DNA of 64,000 bases from Bradyrhizobium niftali (lineage in GTDB: Bacteria > Pseudomonadota > Alphaproteobacteria > Rhizobiales > Xanthobacteraceae), in the NCBI RefSeq assembly GCF_004571025.1, contig NZ_SPQT01000002.1:372001-436000 (forward strand), written 5' to 3'. The number at the start of each line of letters is the position of its first letter. The first letter of the stretch is position 1. Positions 27,032 to 36,014 of this stretch are shown here, in pieces. The notes below the pieces were generated by a model. The model did not search any database. It had not been told where the DNA came from and saw nothing but the letters and a program-made list of their open reading frames with translations. The position numbers and the translations under genes were made by a program.

Positions 27032-27277
27032 TCAGCGGTCCTCGTGCTCGGGTCCCTGCGACTGGGACCGTTGGGTTCGCGGCTGACTGCGATCGCCGGT
27101 TTCCTTGCAGGGAAGCTGTTCCCAGGTACCATCCGATGCCTGCTGATACGCGCTGCAGGTGGAGGAGGGCGATTTGCCCTCGGCTTTCTCGGTGTCTGAA
27201 TTCTTCGCCAGCACGGGGGCGGTCAGCGCCGTGACGGCCGCGAGCGTGCCGGCGAAGACGAAATGGATCATCCGCAT
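27032..27277 (-). CDS. Small secreted hypothetical protein (81 aa)
   Basis: A signal peptide (MRMIHFVFAGTLAAVTALTA, cleaved near VLA) is followed by a short hydrophilic domain with two Cys (TCSAYQQ and LPCKE) and a charged tail. AGGAG lies upstream of the ATG. No family recognised. Confidence 0.6.
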   Translation of the reverse strand: MRMIHFVFAGTLAAVTALTAPVLAKNSDTEKAEGKSPSSTCSAYQQASDGTWEQLPCKETGDRSQPRTQRSQSQGPEHEDR

Positions 27278-27387
27278 GAGCGGCTCCTGTTCGAATTCGA
27301 AGAGGCCCGCATGCTGGCGAGGATTGTGACGAATATTGGCCGTGGCGGCGGTTCCGCAGCTGTGGGCTTAACGCCAGGGAAAACCGG

Positions 27388-27777
27388 TTAGCCGCCCTTG
27401 CTGCGGATCAGGCCGGCGAGGTTGGTCTTCTGGGCCTCGCACCAGCCGGGCATGCCGAGACGGCGCTGGTCCATATCGGTCGCCTGCGTCGCGACCGCGA
27501 CCTCGGCCATCAGGTCGTCGTCCTGCTTCTCGCCCATCTTGCCGCCGGTATGCATCCAGGCGATCGCCTTGCGCACCTTCTCGGTGGTGCCGTCGGGCAG
27601 CTGCATCTGCTGTGCCTTCTGCACGAGGTCCTGATAGACGAGATCCGTGTTGGGGCACTCGACCCTGGCGGCGAAGGCCTGCAAGACCATCGTCACATAG
27701 GCCGAGCGTGGATGATCCTCCGCCCGGGCCGGCGCGGCGATCAGCAACAGGCCTGCCATCAGAAAACCATAGCGCAT
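27388..27777 (-). CDS. Secreted hypothetical protein (129 aa)
   Basis: A cleavable signal (MRYGFLMAGLLLIAAPARA) and a helical mature part with two Cys (VECPNTD and GWCEAQK). The ribosome site GAGGAGGT is strong, so the gene is probably real. No named domain; a periplasmic location is expected. Confidence 0.65.
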   Translation of the reverse strand: MRYGFLMAGLLLIAAPARAEDHPRSAYVTMVLQAFAARVECPNTDLVYQDLVQKAQQMQLPDGTTEKVRKAIAWMHTGGKMGEKQDDDLMAEVAVATQATDMDQRRLGMPGWCEAQKTNLAGLIRSKGG

Positions 27778-27905
27778 CCTTGGTACCTCCTCGATTTTTT
27801 TGGGAGGCTAGCGTCCGGCGCGCCGCTCCGCAATGGTGCCGGGACGCAATTGTCGCGTCTGCGTGCGGTGCGTTAAATTGGCTGCTCCCGGACCCGGAGA
27901 ACGCC

Positions 27906-28688
27906 ATGAGCCTGTTCAGCACGCCGTTCGATCCCCAGCGCGACACGGCGCTCGTCACCGGCGCGGGCAACGGCATCGGTCGCGCGATCGCGCAGGCCCT
28001 GGTCGGCGAGGGCGTGCGGACCGTGTTCGCCGATGTGAGTGCGGAACGGGTGAGTGCCGCGATCGGCGCGAGCGAGCGGCCAGAACGCGCGGTGCCCTGG
28101 GTCGGCGATCTCGCCGAGCTGGACGCCTGCGATGCGCTGCTTGCCGCGTCACATGCCGCGCTGGGGCAGGTGACGCACTTCGTGCACAGCGCCTCGCCGC
28201 CGCGACGCGAGGCCGATCACGCGCTCGCGGTCGATCGACGGACCTGGCAGGAGATGCACGCCGTCAATCTCGATGCAGGTTTTCACCTAGCGCGCGAGAT
28301 CGCCAAGCGGCTGATCGCGGCGAAGCGGCCCGGCTCGTTCCTGTTCCTCACCTCGCTGCATGCGGGCACGCCGCGCAACCTGCCGCATTACTCGACGGCG
28401 AAGGCGGGGATGGCGATGTTGGTGAAGGAGCTCGCCAAGACGTTCGGGCGCCACGGCATCCGCGTCAACGCGCTGGTGCCCGGTGCGATCGCGGCCGGCG
28501 GTTTCGTCGCGGACGCCTCGTTGGCGCGACACATCCCGCTGGGGCGTCTCGGCGAGGCCAAGGACCTTGCGCCGATGGCGCTGACCGTATTGTCGAACAC
28601 GCTGTCAGCTTACGTCACCGGCGCAGCCTTCGTCGTCGACGGCGGATTGTCGCTGACGAACTGGTTCGACGCGCCGGTGCTGGAGTAG
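27906..28688 (+). CDS. Short-chain dehydrogenase/reductase
   Basis: The 260-residue classical SDR has TGAGNGIG (cofactor loop, about 17-24), D40-type acidic residue in FADVSAE favouring NAD, catalytic Ser in LFLTSLHAG and YSTAKAG (Tyr and Lys, about 157-161). The C terminus VDGGLSLTNWF is usual. GGAGAA precedes the start. Substrate is not predictable; it stands alone. Confidence 0.88.
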   Translation: MSLFSTPFDPQRDTALVTGAGNGIGRAIAQALVGEGVRTVFADVSAERVSAAIGASERPERAVPWVGDLAELDACDALLAASHAALGQVTHFVHSASPPRREADHALAVDRRTWQEMHAVNLDAGFHLAREIAKRLIAAKRPGSFLFLTSLHAGTPRNLPHYSTAKAGMAMLVKELAKTFGRHGIRVNALVPGAIAAGGFVADASLARHIPLGRLGEAKDLAPMALTVLSNTLSAYVTGAAFVVDGGLSLTNWFDAPVLE

Positions 28689-28689
28689 C

Positions 28690-28920
28690 TTAGCGTTGCC
28701 AGGCCGGCACGGGATCGAGCGGCGTGCGATAGAGCTCGTTGTGATCGCGGTCGGTGACGCGCACCGCGCAGCCCTTTTGCTGAAGCTCCGGCTTCACCTG
28801 CGACAGCTCGGTGGCCAGCTGGTGGGCGCGATCCGAGGCGACCTCGATGTCTTCGAGGATGATTCCGCCCTGGTTCTTGAACTCTTCACCAACCACGAGA
28901 TCGAAGTAGTAGTAAGGCAT
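28690..28920 (-). CDS. DUF6894-like small protein
   Basis: A 76-residue protein beginning MPYYYFDLVVGEEFKNQGGI, the typical MPRYYFHxxxG...D-x-G start of the DUF6894 family, abundant in Bradyrhizobium and of unknown role. The ATG at 28920 fits that pattern; the longer frame adds an unlikely Arg-rich leader. It converges with the SDR gene with 1 nt between the stops. Confidence 0.7.
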   Translation of the reverse strand: MPYYYFDLVVGEEFKNQGGIILEDIEVASDRAHQLATELSQVKPELQQKGCAVRVTDRDHNELYRTPLDPVPAWQR

Positions 28921-29104
28921 CCGAATTCCCCGCTGTGACGACCCAAGTCTCGACGACAAGTCTGGAAAACAAGTCTGCAACGGAAGTCTCAACACATGTC
29001 GGATAGTACCACTGAGTCGATCTTTATCGAACGAGCGAAGCGCGCAATCTCTGTGCGTATGGCGCAGAAATCATGTGCAGCGTGCAAGCGCGTTAAGATT
29101 TTAT

Positions 29105-29214
29105 TAAATATGTCAGCGTGATCATGAGGCATGGAATTGCAACAGAACCGGGCTCCGGGAACCGGCAGTTGCAACAGAAGGCCGTCGGCATAGATCCCGA
29201 CGGCCTTTTCTCTT
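29105..29214 (+). ncRNA. Candidate small RNA ending in an orphan terminator
   Basis: A strong intrinsic terminator (29178-29214) lies in a 423-nt gap and points rightward, yet the nearest rightward gene ends 490 nt upstream and the next gene is on the other strand. The segment before it has two TTGCAACAGAA copies (about 29148 and 29169) around a CCGGGCTCCGGGAACCGG foldback. No open frame with a ribosome site covers it. The 5' end is a guess. This is inference, not a known RNA family. Confidence 0.35.
29178..29214 (+). terminator. Rho-independent terminator
   Basis: AAGGCCGTCGG, loop CATAGATC, CCGACGGCCTT, then TTCTCTT: an 11-bp perfect stem with a T-rich tail on the + strand only. Confidence 0.75.
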
Positions 29215-29343
29215 GGCGATTCGTTTGTCGGAAGACGATCGAAACATCGATCTCCGTAGTCGCCCGGACTCAACGCATCACATCGAGTCGGACAGCTTGC
29301 AGTGACGCTGCGTGAGCGATGCCGTGCATCGCCTTGCATTGGT

Positions 29344-30369
29344 CTAGCGCAGCGGCATTGGCGGACGCACGACAGGTCCGTCGTCATCGGCAACGGCTTG
29401 TGTCGTGGTGACCGGCGCGACCTGCGGCGGGACCGCGGCAGCCTGCGAAGGCGGCGGCGGTGATGCGACCGGTGCGGGCGAATACGCCGGCATGTAGGTC
29501 TGCGACACGGCCGGCTTCGGCTTGCGAACCGGCGGAGCTTGGGGCCGCGGCGGTAGCGCGGAAACGCGCGCGCGCGGATCGAGGCGCGGATCGATCGGCC
29601 GCGTCTCAGCCATCGGCTTCGGGGCGGACGGCTTCGCCATCTCGCGCGCCATCTGTTCCTGTCCGGCCTTCAACTCGGCGATGTTGGCCTTGAGCTGCTC
29701 GATCTGCTGCGCCATCGCGGTGAGATCGCGCGTCATCGATTGCACCGACTGAACTGCTTCGGGCGGCGTTGCTGCGGGCACGGCCGCAGACTGAGCCGCA
29801 GCCGGCGTCGGGGATGGGTCGGCTGTTTGATCGGTTGCCGCTTCCGCCGCGGGCGGCGCGGCCTGCGCGGCCGCGACCGGCGCCGTCTGTTGTGACGTCG
29901 AAGGCGTCAGCGACGAAGGCATCAGCGATGCCAATACGGGTTTCCAGTCGGCGAACATCTGCCTCGCCACGTCGCCGTGTTTCTCCCAGGCGATGGTGGC
30001 AGCGGCGCTGCCGCCCGCGAACAGAAACGTGAGGAACGCGCCGCGCAGCCACTTGCCGACGGAGGATCGCTTCCGCCGGCCGCGACCATCGCCTGCAGTT
30101 ACGCGCACCGCGGTGTCGACCGAGGGCGCCGCCGGCTGCGGCTCCACGACAGGACTGAACTTCGGCTCCGGATTGCTCCTGGGCCCCGGCGCGAATTTCG
30201 GCTCCGGACGGGACGTGACGTCAGGCGCCAGCGCGGGGGCAACGCTGATGGGGCGCGAGGCCAGAACGATGTCCGGCGAGATCTGAACCGCGTCGTGCGG
30301 ATCATTGTCCTTGACCGTGTCCTTCACGATCTCATCGACGATTTGCTTGCTGTTCAGCATCGCGAGCAT
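29344..30369 (-). CDS. Proline-rich single-span membrane protein with coiled coil
   Basis: A 341-residue protein. A soluble N-terminal part (about 1-110) is followed by basic GRGRRKRSSVGKWLRG and one membrane helix (about 122-135, FLTFLFAGGSAAATIAW). Next come a Pro/Ala-rich stretch, a predicted coiled coil (MTRDLTAMAQQIEQLKANIAELKAGQEQMAREM) and a Pro-rich C terminus. AAGGAGC supports the ATG at 30369. The same architecture occurs in the gene at 48855-49919. Function unknown; an envelope-spanning scaffold is a guess. Confidence 0.65.
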   Translation of the reverse strand: MLAMLNSKQIVDEIVKDTVKDNDPHDAVQISPDIVLASRPISVAPALAPDVTSRPEPKFAPGPRSNPEPKFSPVVEPQPAAPSVDTAVRVTAGDGRGRRKRSSVGKWLRGAFLTFLFAGGSAAATIAWEKHGDVARQMFADWKPVLASLMPSSLTPSTSQQTAPVAAAQAAPPAAEAATDQTADPSPTPAAAQSAAVPAATPPEAVQSVQSMTRDLTAMAQQIEQLKANIAELKAGQEQMAREMAKPSAPKPMAETRPIDPRLDPRARVSALPPRPQAPPVRKPKPAVSQTYMPAYSPAPVASPPPPSQAAAVPPQVAPVTTTQAVADDDGPVVRPPMPLR

Positions 30370-30643
30370 CGCAGCTCCTTTGAAGCCTTCGTCGTCCGCA
30401 TTGGCGCGAGCCGATCTGTTGAGGTGAGCCCCATCCCAAGTCTGATGACGCACGAGTCCAGCCGGGTTTGACCAAAGCAAGGCGAGGGGATGGAGATGAT
30501 GCGACGGTCTTCTGCCGTTTGTGGTGATGGAACTCCGCCGGAAAAACACGCGGTCGTGTTCCGCATTGCCTTGTTTTCAGCACGATTTTGGCAATATCTG
30601 ACGCTGCTGGGGGTGCTGCGATCCGCTATAGGGGGGGCCGGCG

Positions 30644-31297
30644 GTGCCAAGATCTGTTCTCGCTCTTTTCGTTGCTGCCCTGCTGCCGCTCGGCGGCTGC
30701 ATGCAGACGACGCTTTCGCCATCGACGGATGCGAGCATGACGCCGCGCGACCGTCAGTTGCTCGCACATACGCCATACGCGCAGGCGAACGTGCCCGAGC
30801 AATATCTCCGTCATATCGTCGATTATCCGCGCAAGGAGCAGCCGGGCACGATCCTGGTCGATACCAATGCGCGCTACCTTTATTTCGTGCTACCCGAGGG
30901 CAAGGCGATCCGCTACGGCGTCGCGGTCGGCGAGGAGGCCATGGCCTTCTCGGGCGTCGCGCGCGTGGGCCGCTTGGCGGAATGGCCCGATTGGGTTCCG
31001 ACTGCGGACATCCAGGCGCGGCTTGGACCGTATCCGGCGCGCGTCGCCGGTGGTCCCGCCAATCCACTGGGCGCGCGCGGTATCTATCTCTTCGTCGGCA
31101 ACAAGGACACGCTCTACCGCATCCACGGCACCAACCAGCCCGAATATATCGGGCAGGCGATCTCGTCGGGCTGCATCCGGATGCGCAACGAGGACGTGAT
31201 TGATCTCTACGACCGGGTGAAGCTCAATTCGATGGTCGTGGTGCTGCCGCCCGGGCAGAACGCGCAGGCCGAGACGGGCACGAACTGGCGCGGGTGA
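30644..31297 (+). CDS. L,D-transpeptidase (YkuD/ErfK type), lipoprotein
   Basis: The 217-residue protein starts at GTG with GGGGGG upstream. It has a lipoprotein signal with lipobox LGGC (about 16-19) and a YkuD catalytic domain: HGTNQP (about 160) and SSGCIRMRNEDV with the nucleophilic Cys (about 177). Such enzymes make 3-3 peptidoglycan cross-links or attach proteins to the wall. Membrane-anchored by lipidation, it acts in the periplasm. It is transcribed away from the proline-rich membrane protein gene. Confidence 0.9.
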   Translation: MPRSVLALFVAALLPLGGCMQTTLSPSTDASMTPRDRQLLAHTPYAQANVPEQYLRHIVDYPRKEQPGTILVDTNARYLYFVLPEGKAIRYGVAVGEEAMAFSGVARVGRLAEWPDWVPTADIQARLGPYPARVAGGPANPLGARGIYLFVGNKDTLYRIHGTNQPEYIGQAISSGCIRMRNEDVIDLYDRVKLNSMVVVLPPGQNAQAETGTNWRG

Positions 31298-31419
31298 GGA
31301 GGGCGCTCACTCACGCGTGAATGCGCGCGGGATCTGCGATTCCGCAAGGGTGAACTGGTTCACAGGCGATCCGCTCGCCTTGCGCTATGCCTCGATGGCC
31401 GGTTGCCATTGGAGGCATC

Positions 31420-31617
31420 ATGCAAAAATTCATTGATCAATTGACCGAAAGCGATCGCCGGGTCGTCCGCAAGTGGCGGCTGGTGACCGTTGCATTTTAT
31501 GGATCGATCCTGGCTGGAATGGCCGTGTATATGGCGCTGCATTGGAATCCGGAGGTGAATTATGCCTCGGCCGGTCCAGCGACCCATGCGAAGGTGACGA
31601 GCGCGTCACGGCACTGA
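31420..31617 (+). CDS. Small single-span membrane protein (65 aa)
   Basis: MQKFIDQLTESDRRVVRKWR is followed by a hydrophobic helix (about 22-40, LVTVAFYGSILAGMAVYMAL) and a short polar tail. GGAGGCATC precedes the ATG at 31420. No family recognised; the layout of a cytoplasmic amphipathic helix plus one membrane anchor is clear. Confidence 0.6.
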   Translation: MQKFIDQLTESDRRVVRKWRLVTVAFYGSILAGMAVYMALHWNPEVNYASAGPATHAKVTSASRH

Positions 31618-31636
31618 TCGGACCGCCGCTCGGGTC

Positions 31637-32071
31637 CTACTCGCCGGGCCGTGCGACGCGCCATTGCAGCGTCGTGGCGTTGCCGTTGGCATCGCCCGGC
31701 GCCTTGTCGGCGGGTGAGGTGTAGAGCGGGCGGTAGCGGTATGCCCACATCTTGCTACCGTCGTTGCGGCTGATCACGGTGAAGTCGCCGACGGCCCTGG
31801 CGTCGGCCGTCGCGGCGAGCGGAACCCAGCTTTCGGCGCACTTCCCGTTGCAGTTCGACGTCTTGCCGGTGGTGTCGCGCTCGTAATAGTAGAGCGTCAT
31901 GCCCTTGAGATCGACGAGCTTGGGACCCTGCTTGGTGATGACCACCTTCGCCGGCGCGGTCGTCGCCTCGGGCTTCGGCGGAGGAGGCGCATCGCCGCCG
32001 CCATGTCCGTTTGCGAGCGCATGACCGGTCGAGAACGCGATGGCCGCGGCCGCAATGAGGAACCTGAACAT
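31637..32071 (-). CDS. Secreted repeat protein of the PF03640 type (COG4315-like)
   Basis: A 144-residue exported protein with signal peptide (MFRFLIAAAAIAFSTGHALA) and a Pro-rich linker. The domain contains LVDLKGMTLYYYERDTTGKTSNCNGKCAESWVPL and MWAYRYRPLYTSPAD, the Y-x-F/W/Y-x-x-D repeat pattern of this family, with a CNGKC pair. Function unknown; relatives are periplasmic or lipid-anchored. GGGAG precedes the start. Confidence 0.85.
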   Translation of the reverse strand: MFRFLIAAAAIAFSTGHALANGHGGGDAPPPPKPEATTAPAKVVITKQGPKLVDLKGMTLYYYERDTTGKTSNCNGKCAESWVPLAATADARAVGDFTVISRNDGSKMWAYRYRPLYTSPADKAPGDANGNATTLQWRVARPGE

Positions 32072-32190
32072 CCGAAACTCCCGGGCCGCAAAGTTAATCG
32101 CGCGTTAAGCGCCGAATGGGGCCGACCGTAGCAGCCGAAGGTTAGTTCCTGGTTTCGCGGCACTGCGACAATTACGGACATGGATGCGGC

Positions 32191-32655
32191 TTAAGCCTGC
32201 ACATCGCGGAGCGGGGCGCGGCTGAGCTCGTTGCCGGCAGCGATGGCCTTGCGCAACAGGCGCATCAGCTCCTCGCCCTCCCTGGCGTTGAGGCCGCGCA
32301 GCATGATGCGCTGTGCGGACTCGACCACCGGCGTGATCTTGCGCAGCGTGCGCCGGCCCTCGTCGGTGATCTCGAGTTCGCGGGCGCGGCGGTCGCGGCT
32401 CGAGGCGCGACGCTCTGCGAGCCCCTTCTGCACGAGGCGATCGATCACGCCGGTGATGGTGGTGCGGTCGTAGGCGATCAATCCCGCGAGCGTCACCTGG
32501 TCGAGCCCCGGATTGGCCTTGATGGTCGCGAGCGCGGCGTATTGCACCGGCGTGAGGTCGAAGCCGGCATCGCCGACCTCGGCCAGGAAGACCGCGACCG
32601 CGATCTGCTGGAACCGGCGCGCCAGATGACCGGGCATGTCGTTGTTGTCTTTCAC
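32191..32655 (-). CDS. MarR-family regulator (MobR-like)
   Basis: A 154-residue winged-helix repressor. The DNA-binding part is VTLAGLIAYDRTTITGVIDRLVQKGLAERRASSRDRRARELEITDEG (about 53-100). The GTG at 32655 is chosen as start because GAGGAG lies 6 nt upstream; a TTG start 36 nt earlier would have no ribosome site. It is divergent from a 3-hydroxybenzoate hydroxylase-like gene. In Comamonas, MobR of this family represses mobA and responds to 3-hydroxybenzoate. A 23-bp palindrome lies between the genes. Confidence 0.85.
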   Translation of the reverse strand: MKDNNDMPGHLARRFQQIAVAVFLAEVGDAGFDLTPVQYAALATIKANPGLDQVTLAGLIAYDRTTITGVIDRLVQKGLAERRASSRDRRARELEITDEGRRTLRKITPVVESAQRIMLRGLNAREGEELMRLLRKAIAAGNELSRAPLRDVQA

Positions 32656-32690
32656 CGAATTCTCCTCGGCCGCAGCGACAGTGCGTGACA

Positions 32691-32713
32691 AGTATACTGA
32701 TAGTCAGCATACT
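32691..32713. promoter_or_regulatory. Probable MarR operator between the mobR-like and mobA-like genes
   Basis: A 23-bp inverted repeat with arms AGTATxCTGA and TCAGxATACT around TAG; only one pair (A/C in each arm's sixth position) fails to match. It lies 36-58 nt before the regulator and about 40 nt before the hydroxylase start, where it could control both. Confidence 0.65.
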
Positions 32714-32751
32714 GAGCAATATCGAAGAAGACGTTGACGGGAGAGGTGCTC

Positions 32752-34674
32752 ATGCAATTCCATCTCAATGGATTTCAGCCGGGCGACCCTGAAATCGCCG
32801 ATCCCGCCGAACGCGTTCAGGCTCCCGGCGCGGCGGGCGCCGTGCCCGAGGAGGTCGACGTCCTCATCGTCGGCTGCGGGCCCGCGGGCCTCACGCTCGC
32901 GGCCCAGCTTGCGCAATTTCCCGACATCAAGACCTGCATCGTCGAGCAGAAGCCGGGCCGGCTGTCGGTCGGCCAGGCCGACGGCATCGCCTGCCGTACC
33001 ATGGAGATGTTCCACGCCTATGGCTTCAGCGAGCGCGTGCTGAAGGAGGCCTATTGGGTCAACGAGACGACGTTCTGGAAGCCGGACGAACGGCGGCCCG
33101 AGACCATCGTCCGCAGCGGCCGGGTGCAGGACGTCGAGGACGGTCTGTCGGAATTCCCGCACGTCATCCTCAACCAGGCGCGCATCCATGACGGCTTTCT
33201 CGACCTCATGCGCAAGTCGCCGGCCAAGCTCGAGCCCCATTACAGCCGCCGCCTGCTCGACCTCCAGGTCGATCCGGCCGCGGGACCTGCCGACCGTGCC
33301 GTGACCGTGCGCCTCGAACGCGTCGATGCCGGAAGCGAGGGCAGGGTCGAGACGATCAAGGCACGCTATGTCGTCGGCTGCGACGGCGCGCGCAGCACCG
33401 TGCGCAAATCGATCGGCCGCGAGCTGCATGGCGATTCCGCCAACCACGCCTGGGGCGTGATGGACGTGCTGGCGGTGACCGATTTTCCGGACATCCGCTT
33501 CAAGGCCCTGATCCAGTCGGCGAGCGATGGCAGCCTGCTGATCATTCCGCGCGAAGGCGGCTACATGGTGCGTATCTATGTCGAACTCGCCAAGCTTGAC
33601 GTCGGCGAGCGCGTCGCGAGCCGCAACATCACCGCCGATGACGTGATTGCGAAAGCACAGCGGATCCTGAAGCCGCATACGCTTGAGGTGAAGGAGATCG
33701 CCTGGTGGTCGGTCTACGAGATCGGCCAGCGCCTGACCGACAAGTTCGACGACGTGCCGGAGGCCGAGATCGCGACCCGCCTGCCGCGCATCTTCATCGC
33801 CGGCGATGCCTGCCACACCCACAGCCCGAAGGCGGGGCAGGGCATGAACGTCTCGATGCAGGATGCCTTCAATCTCGGCTGGAAGCTCGCCGCCGTGCTC
33901 CGCAAACAGAGTGCGCCAAGCCTGCTGCATTCCTATTCGGCGGAGCGTCAGGCCGTTGCGAAAGAGCTGATCGACTTCGACCGCGAATGGGCGGGGATTC
34001 TGGCGTCTGCCGCCAAGGCCGGTGGCGCCGATGCCGCAAGGACGCAAGACTATTTCGTCCGGCACGGCCGCTATACGGCCGGCACCGCGACGCATTACAG
34101 GCCGTCGATCCTCACGGGGGCTGCGTCCCATCAGCACCTCGCGCAAGGCCTCGTCATCGGCAAGCGCTTCCATTCCGCGCCGGTGATCCGGCTGGCGGAC
34201 GCAAAGCCCGTTCATCTCGGCCACGCCGCGCAGGCCGACGGACGCTTCCGCATCTATGCATTTTCCGGTGCGGAGAATCCGGCGGCGGTCGGCTCTGCCA
34301 TTCGCGCGCTGTGCAACTTTCTCACCGAGGCCAGGGAATCGCCGGTGAGGCGATATACCTCCGAAGGCGCCGACGTCGACGCCGTGATCGACCTGCGGGC
34401 GGTCTTCCAGCAGGATCACCGCGAGCTCGCCGTCGAGGCGATGCCGTCGCTGCTGCTCCCGCGCAAAGGCCGCTATGGCCTGCTCGACTACGAAAAGATG
34501 TTCTGTCCGGACCTCAAGAGCTGCCACGACGTTTTCACGATGCGCGGCATCGATCGGCAGGCCGGCTGCATGGTCGTGGTGCGGCCGGACCAATATGTCG
34601 CGAACGTGCTGCCGCTCGACGATTTTACTGGGCTCGCGTCGTACTTCGACGGGTTCATGCTGCCGGTGAACTGA
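32752..34674 (+). CDS. mobA: FAD-dependent aromatic hydroxylase, probable 3-hydroxybenzoate 4-monooxygenase
   Basis: The 640-residue flavoprotein of the phenol hydroxylase group starts MQFHLNGFQPGDP and has the FAD dinucleotide fold VGCGPAGL (about 40-47), the DG motif VVGCDGARS (about 206) and the GD motif IFIAGDACHTHSPKAGQG (about 345-362). A C-terminal thioredoxin-like domain ends the protein. The start and overall features match my memory of MobA, which converts 3-hydroxybenzoate to protocatechuate with NADPH and oxygen. GGGAGAGG precedes the ATG. Its divergent MarR gene supports the same assignment. No ring-cleavage gene is nearby. Confidence 0.82.
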   Translation: MQFHLNGFQPGDPEIADPAERVQAPGAAGAVPEEVDVLIVGCGPAGLTLAAQLAQFPDIKTCIVEQKPGRLSVGQADGIACRTMEMFHAYGFSERVLKEAYWVNETTFWKPDERRPETIVRSGRVQDVEDGLSEFPHVILNQARIHDGFLDLMRKSPAKLEPHYSRRLLDLQVDPAAGPADRAVTVRLERVDAGSEGRVETIKARYVVGCDGARSTVRKSIGRELHGDSANHAWGVMDVLAVTDFPDIRFKALIQSASDGSLLIIPREGGYMVRIYVELAKLDVGERVASRNITADDVIAKAQRILKPHTLEVKEIAWWSVYEIGQRLTDKFDDVPEAEIATRLPRIFIAGDACHTHSPKAGQGMNVSMQDAFNLGWKLAAVLRKQSAPSLLHSYSAERQAVAKELIDFDREWAGILASAAKAGGADAARTQDYFVRHGRYTAGTATHYRPSILTGAASHQHLAQGLVIGKRFHSAPVIRLADAKPVHLGHAAQADGRFRIYAFSGAENPAAVGSAIRALCNFLTEARESPVRRYTSEGADVDAVIDLRAVFQQDHRELAVEAMPSLLLPRKGRYGLLDYEKMFCPDLKSCHDVFTMRGIDRQAGCMVVVRPDQYVANVLPLDDFTGLASYFDGFMLPVN

Positions 34675-34819
34675 CGTTCGCGGTGTTGCGCACGTCGTGC
34701 AGATGAACGGCGGATGAATACTGAACTCCGCGCGCATTCAATCTTTCGGCTGATGCGGCTGCTCCAGGAGGAACGCTCGTTCCTCCCGCGCGTTCGGACT
34801 CGCAGAGGAGGAACACGCC

Positions 34820-35845
34820 ATGAGACTCAGAAGCATTTTGGTTGCAGCATTACTGCTCGCCCCCACGGCCGCGCTGGCTGCGCCGGGCATCGTCACCGTC
34901 TCGACCGGCTTGCGCGCCGGGCCGGGTTCGGGATTCCCCGTGGTCGATCGCATCCCCGAGGGCGCCCGCGTCAACATCCATGGCTGTCTGCGCGGCAATG
35001 CCTGGTGCGACGTGAGCTTCTCCGACGATCGCGGCTGGGTGTCGTCGCAATATCTCGAATATCTCTACCGCAATCACTACGTCTATCTTCCCGACTATGT
35101 CGACGAGATCGACGTGCCCGTCGCGCCCTTCGTGTTGACCTCGTACTGGTCGAACTATTATCAGGGGCGACCCTGGTATCGCCGCCATGCCTACTGGAAT
35201 AATTACTGGACCTCGCACGAGCGCTTCGCGACGCGGATGACGATCGATCCGCGCGCGGCCCGTATCGGCCGTGCGGCGACGCGCGACGCGGCGATCGTAC
35301 TGGGACGCGGCGGCGCGAACGCTAAGGCCGCTCCCGCGATCTCCGGCCGTGATGCGACGACGGTACGGCATGACGCGGCCATCGCAAAGCGCGACGCTGC
35401 GATGGCAAAGCGCGACGCTGCGGTTGCGGCGGATCGGACTCGCGCCGGACGAAACGATCGCCTGGTGAACGCGCGGACAAGCGTGCAGCAGAACCGCAAC
35501 CCGCGCGATGCGCAGGCGCGCATGGTGCACGAGCATGCGGCGAACCGCGCCGCAACGCATGCGCAGCCAACGCATGCGCAGCCGACGGCGCGTACTCAGC
35601 CGATGGCGCGTGCGCATGAAGCTCCGCGCGTATCGGCCGCGCCTGCGGCCCGGCCCGCGACGCCGCATGTGGCGCAGCCGAACGTCAGCCACGGCTCGCC
35701 GATGAATGCCCATGCGCAGATGCCGGCGCCGCGCGCGGCAGCACCTGCGACGCCGCATCCGGGCGGCGGTGCTCAGCACATCAACGCCGCTCCGCGTGGC
35801 GGCGCGCCGGCCAGTGGTCCCGGCGGCGGTCACGAGAAGCGCTAA
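34820..35845 (+). CDS. Secreted SH3-domain protein with low-complexity tail
   Basis: A 341-residue exported protein with signal peptide (MRLRSILVAALLLAPTAALA). A bacterial SH3 domain (about 22-80: VSTGLRAGPGSGFPVVDRIPEGARV...GWVSSQYLEYLY) is followed by a Tyr/Trp-rich segment. The C-terminal half is a repetitive Ala/Arg/His/Pro tail, including three RDAAxAK units and tandem ATHAQP units. The SH3 part probably binds peptidoglycan. The tail has compositional bias but the same codon style. A strong terminator follows. Confidence 0.8.
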   Translation: MRLRSILVAALLLAPTAALAAPGIVTVSTGLRAGPGSGFPVVDRIPEGARVNIHGCLRGNAWCDVSFSDDRGWVSSQYLEYLYRNHYVYLPDYVDEIDVPVAPFVLTSYWSNYYQGRPWYRRHAYWNNYWTSHERFATRMTIDPRAARIGRAATRDAAIVLGRGGANAKAAPAISGRDATTVRHDAAIAKRDAAMAKRDAAVAADRTRAGRNDRLVNARTSVQQNRNPRDAQARMVHEHAANRAATHAQPTHAQPTARTQPMARAHEAPRVSAAPAARPATPHVAQPNVSHGSPMNAHAQMPAPRAAAPATPHPGGGAQHINAAPRGGAPASGPGGGHEKR

Positions 35846-35855
35846 CATCGTTGCG

Positions 35856-35886
35856 AAAGCCCGGCCCTCGTGCCGGGCTTTCTTTT
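35856..35886 (+). terminator. Rho-independent terminator after the SH3 gene
   Basis: AAAGCCCGGC, loop CCTCGT, GCCGGGCTTT, then CTTTT, beginning about 11 nt after the stop codon. Confidence 0.85.
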
Positions 35887-36014
35887 CGGAGCGACCCGGG
35901 TTCCATGCGCGTACAATTTAAAAAGGTTCTTCGCGGGCAGATTTCATCGATCGTAATATGTCTATCCAAAGCTGTAAGCATCCACTCGGGGCAGCGGGGC
36001 ACGGGAGGATGACG

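Noticed and set aside
27281..27305. TGTTCGAATTCGAA, reminiscent of a tRNA T-loop
   Set aside because: No acceptor or anticodon stems can be drawn around it, and no other tRNA signature is seen in the window.
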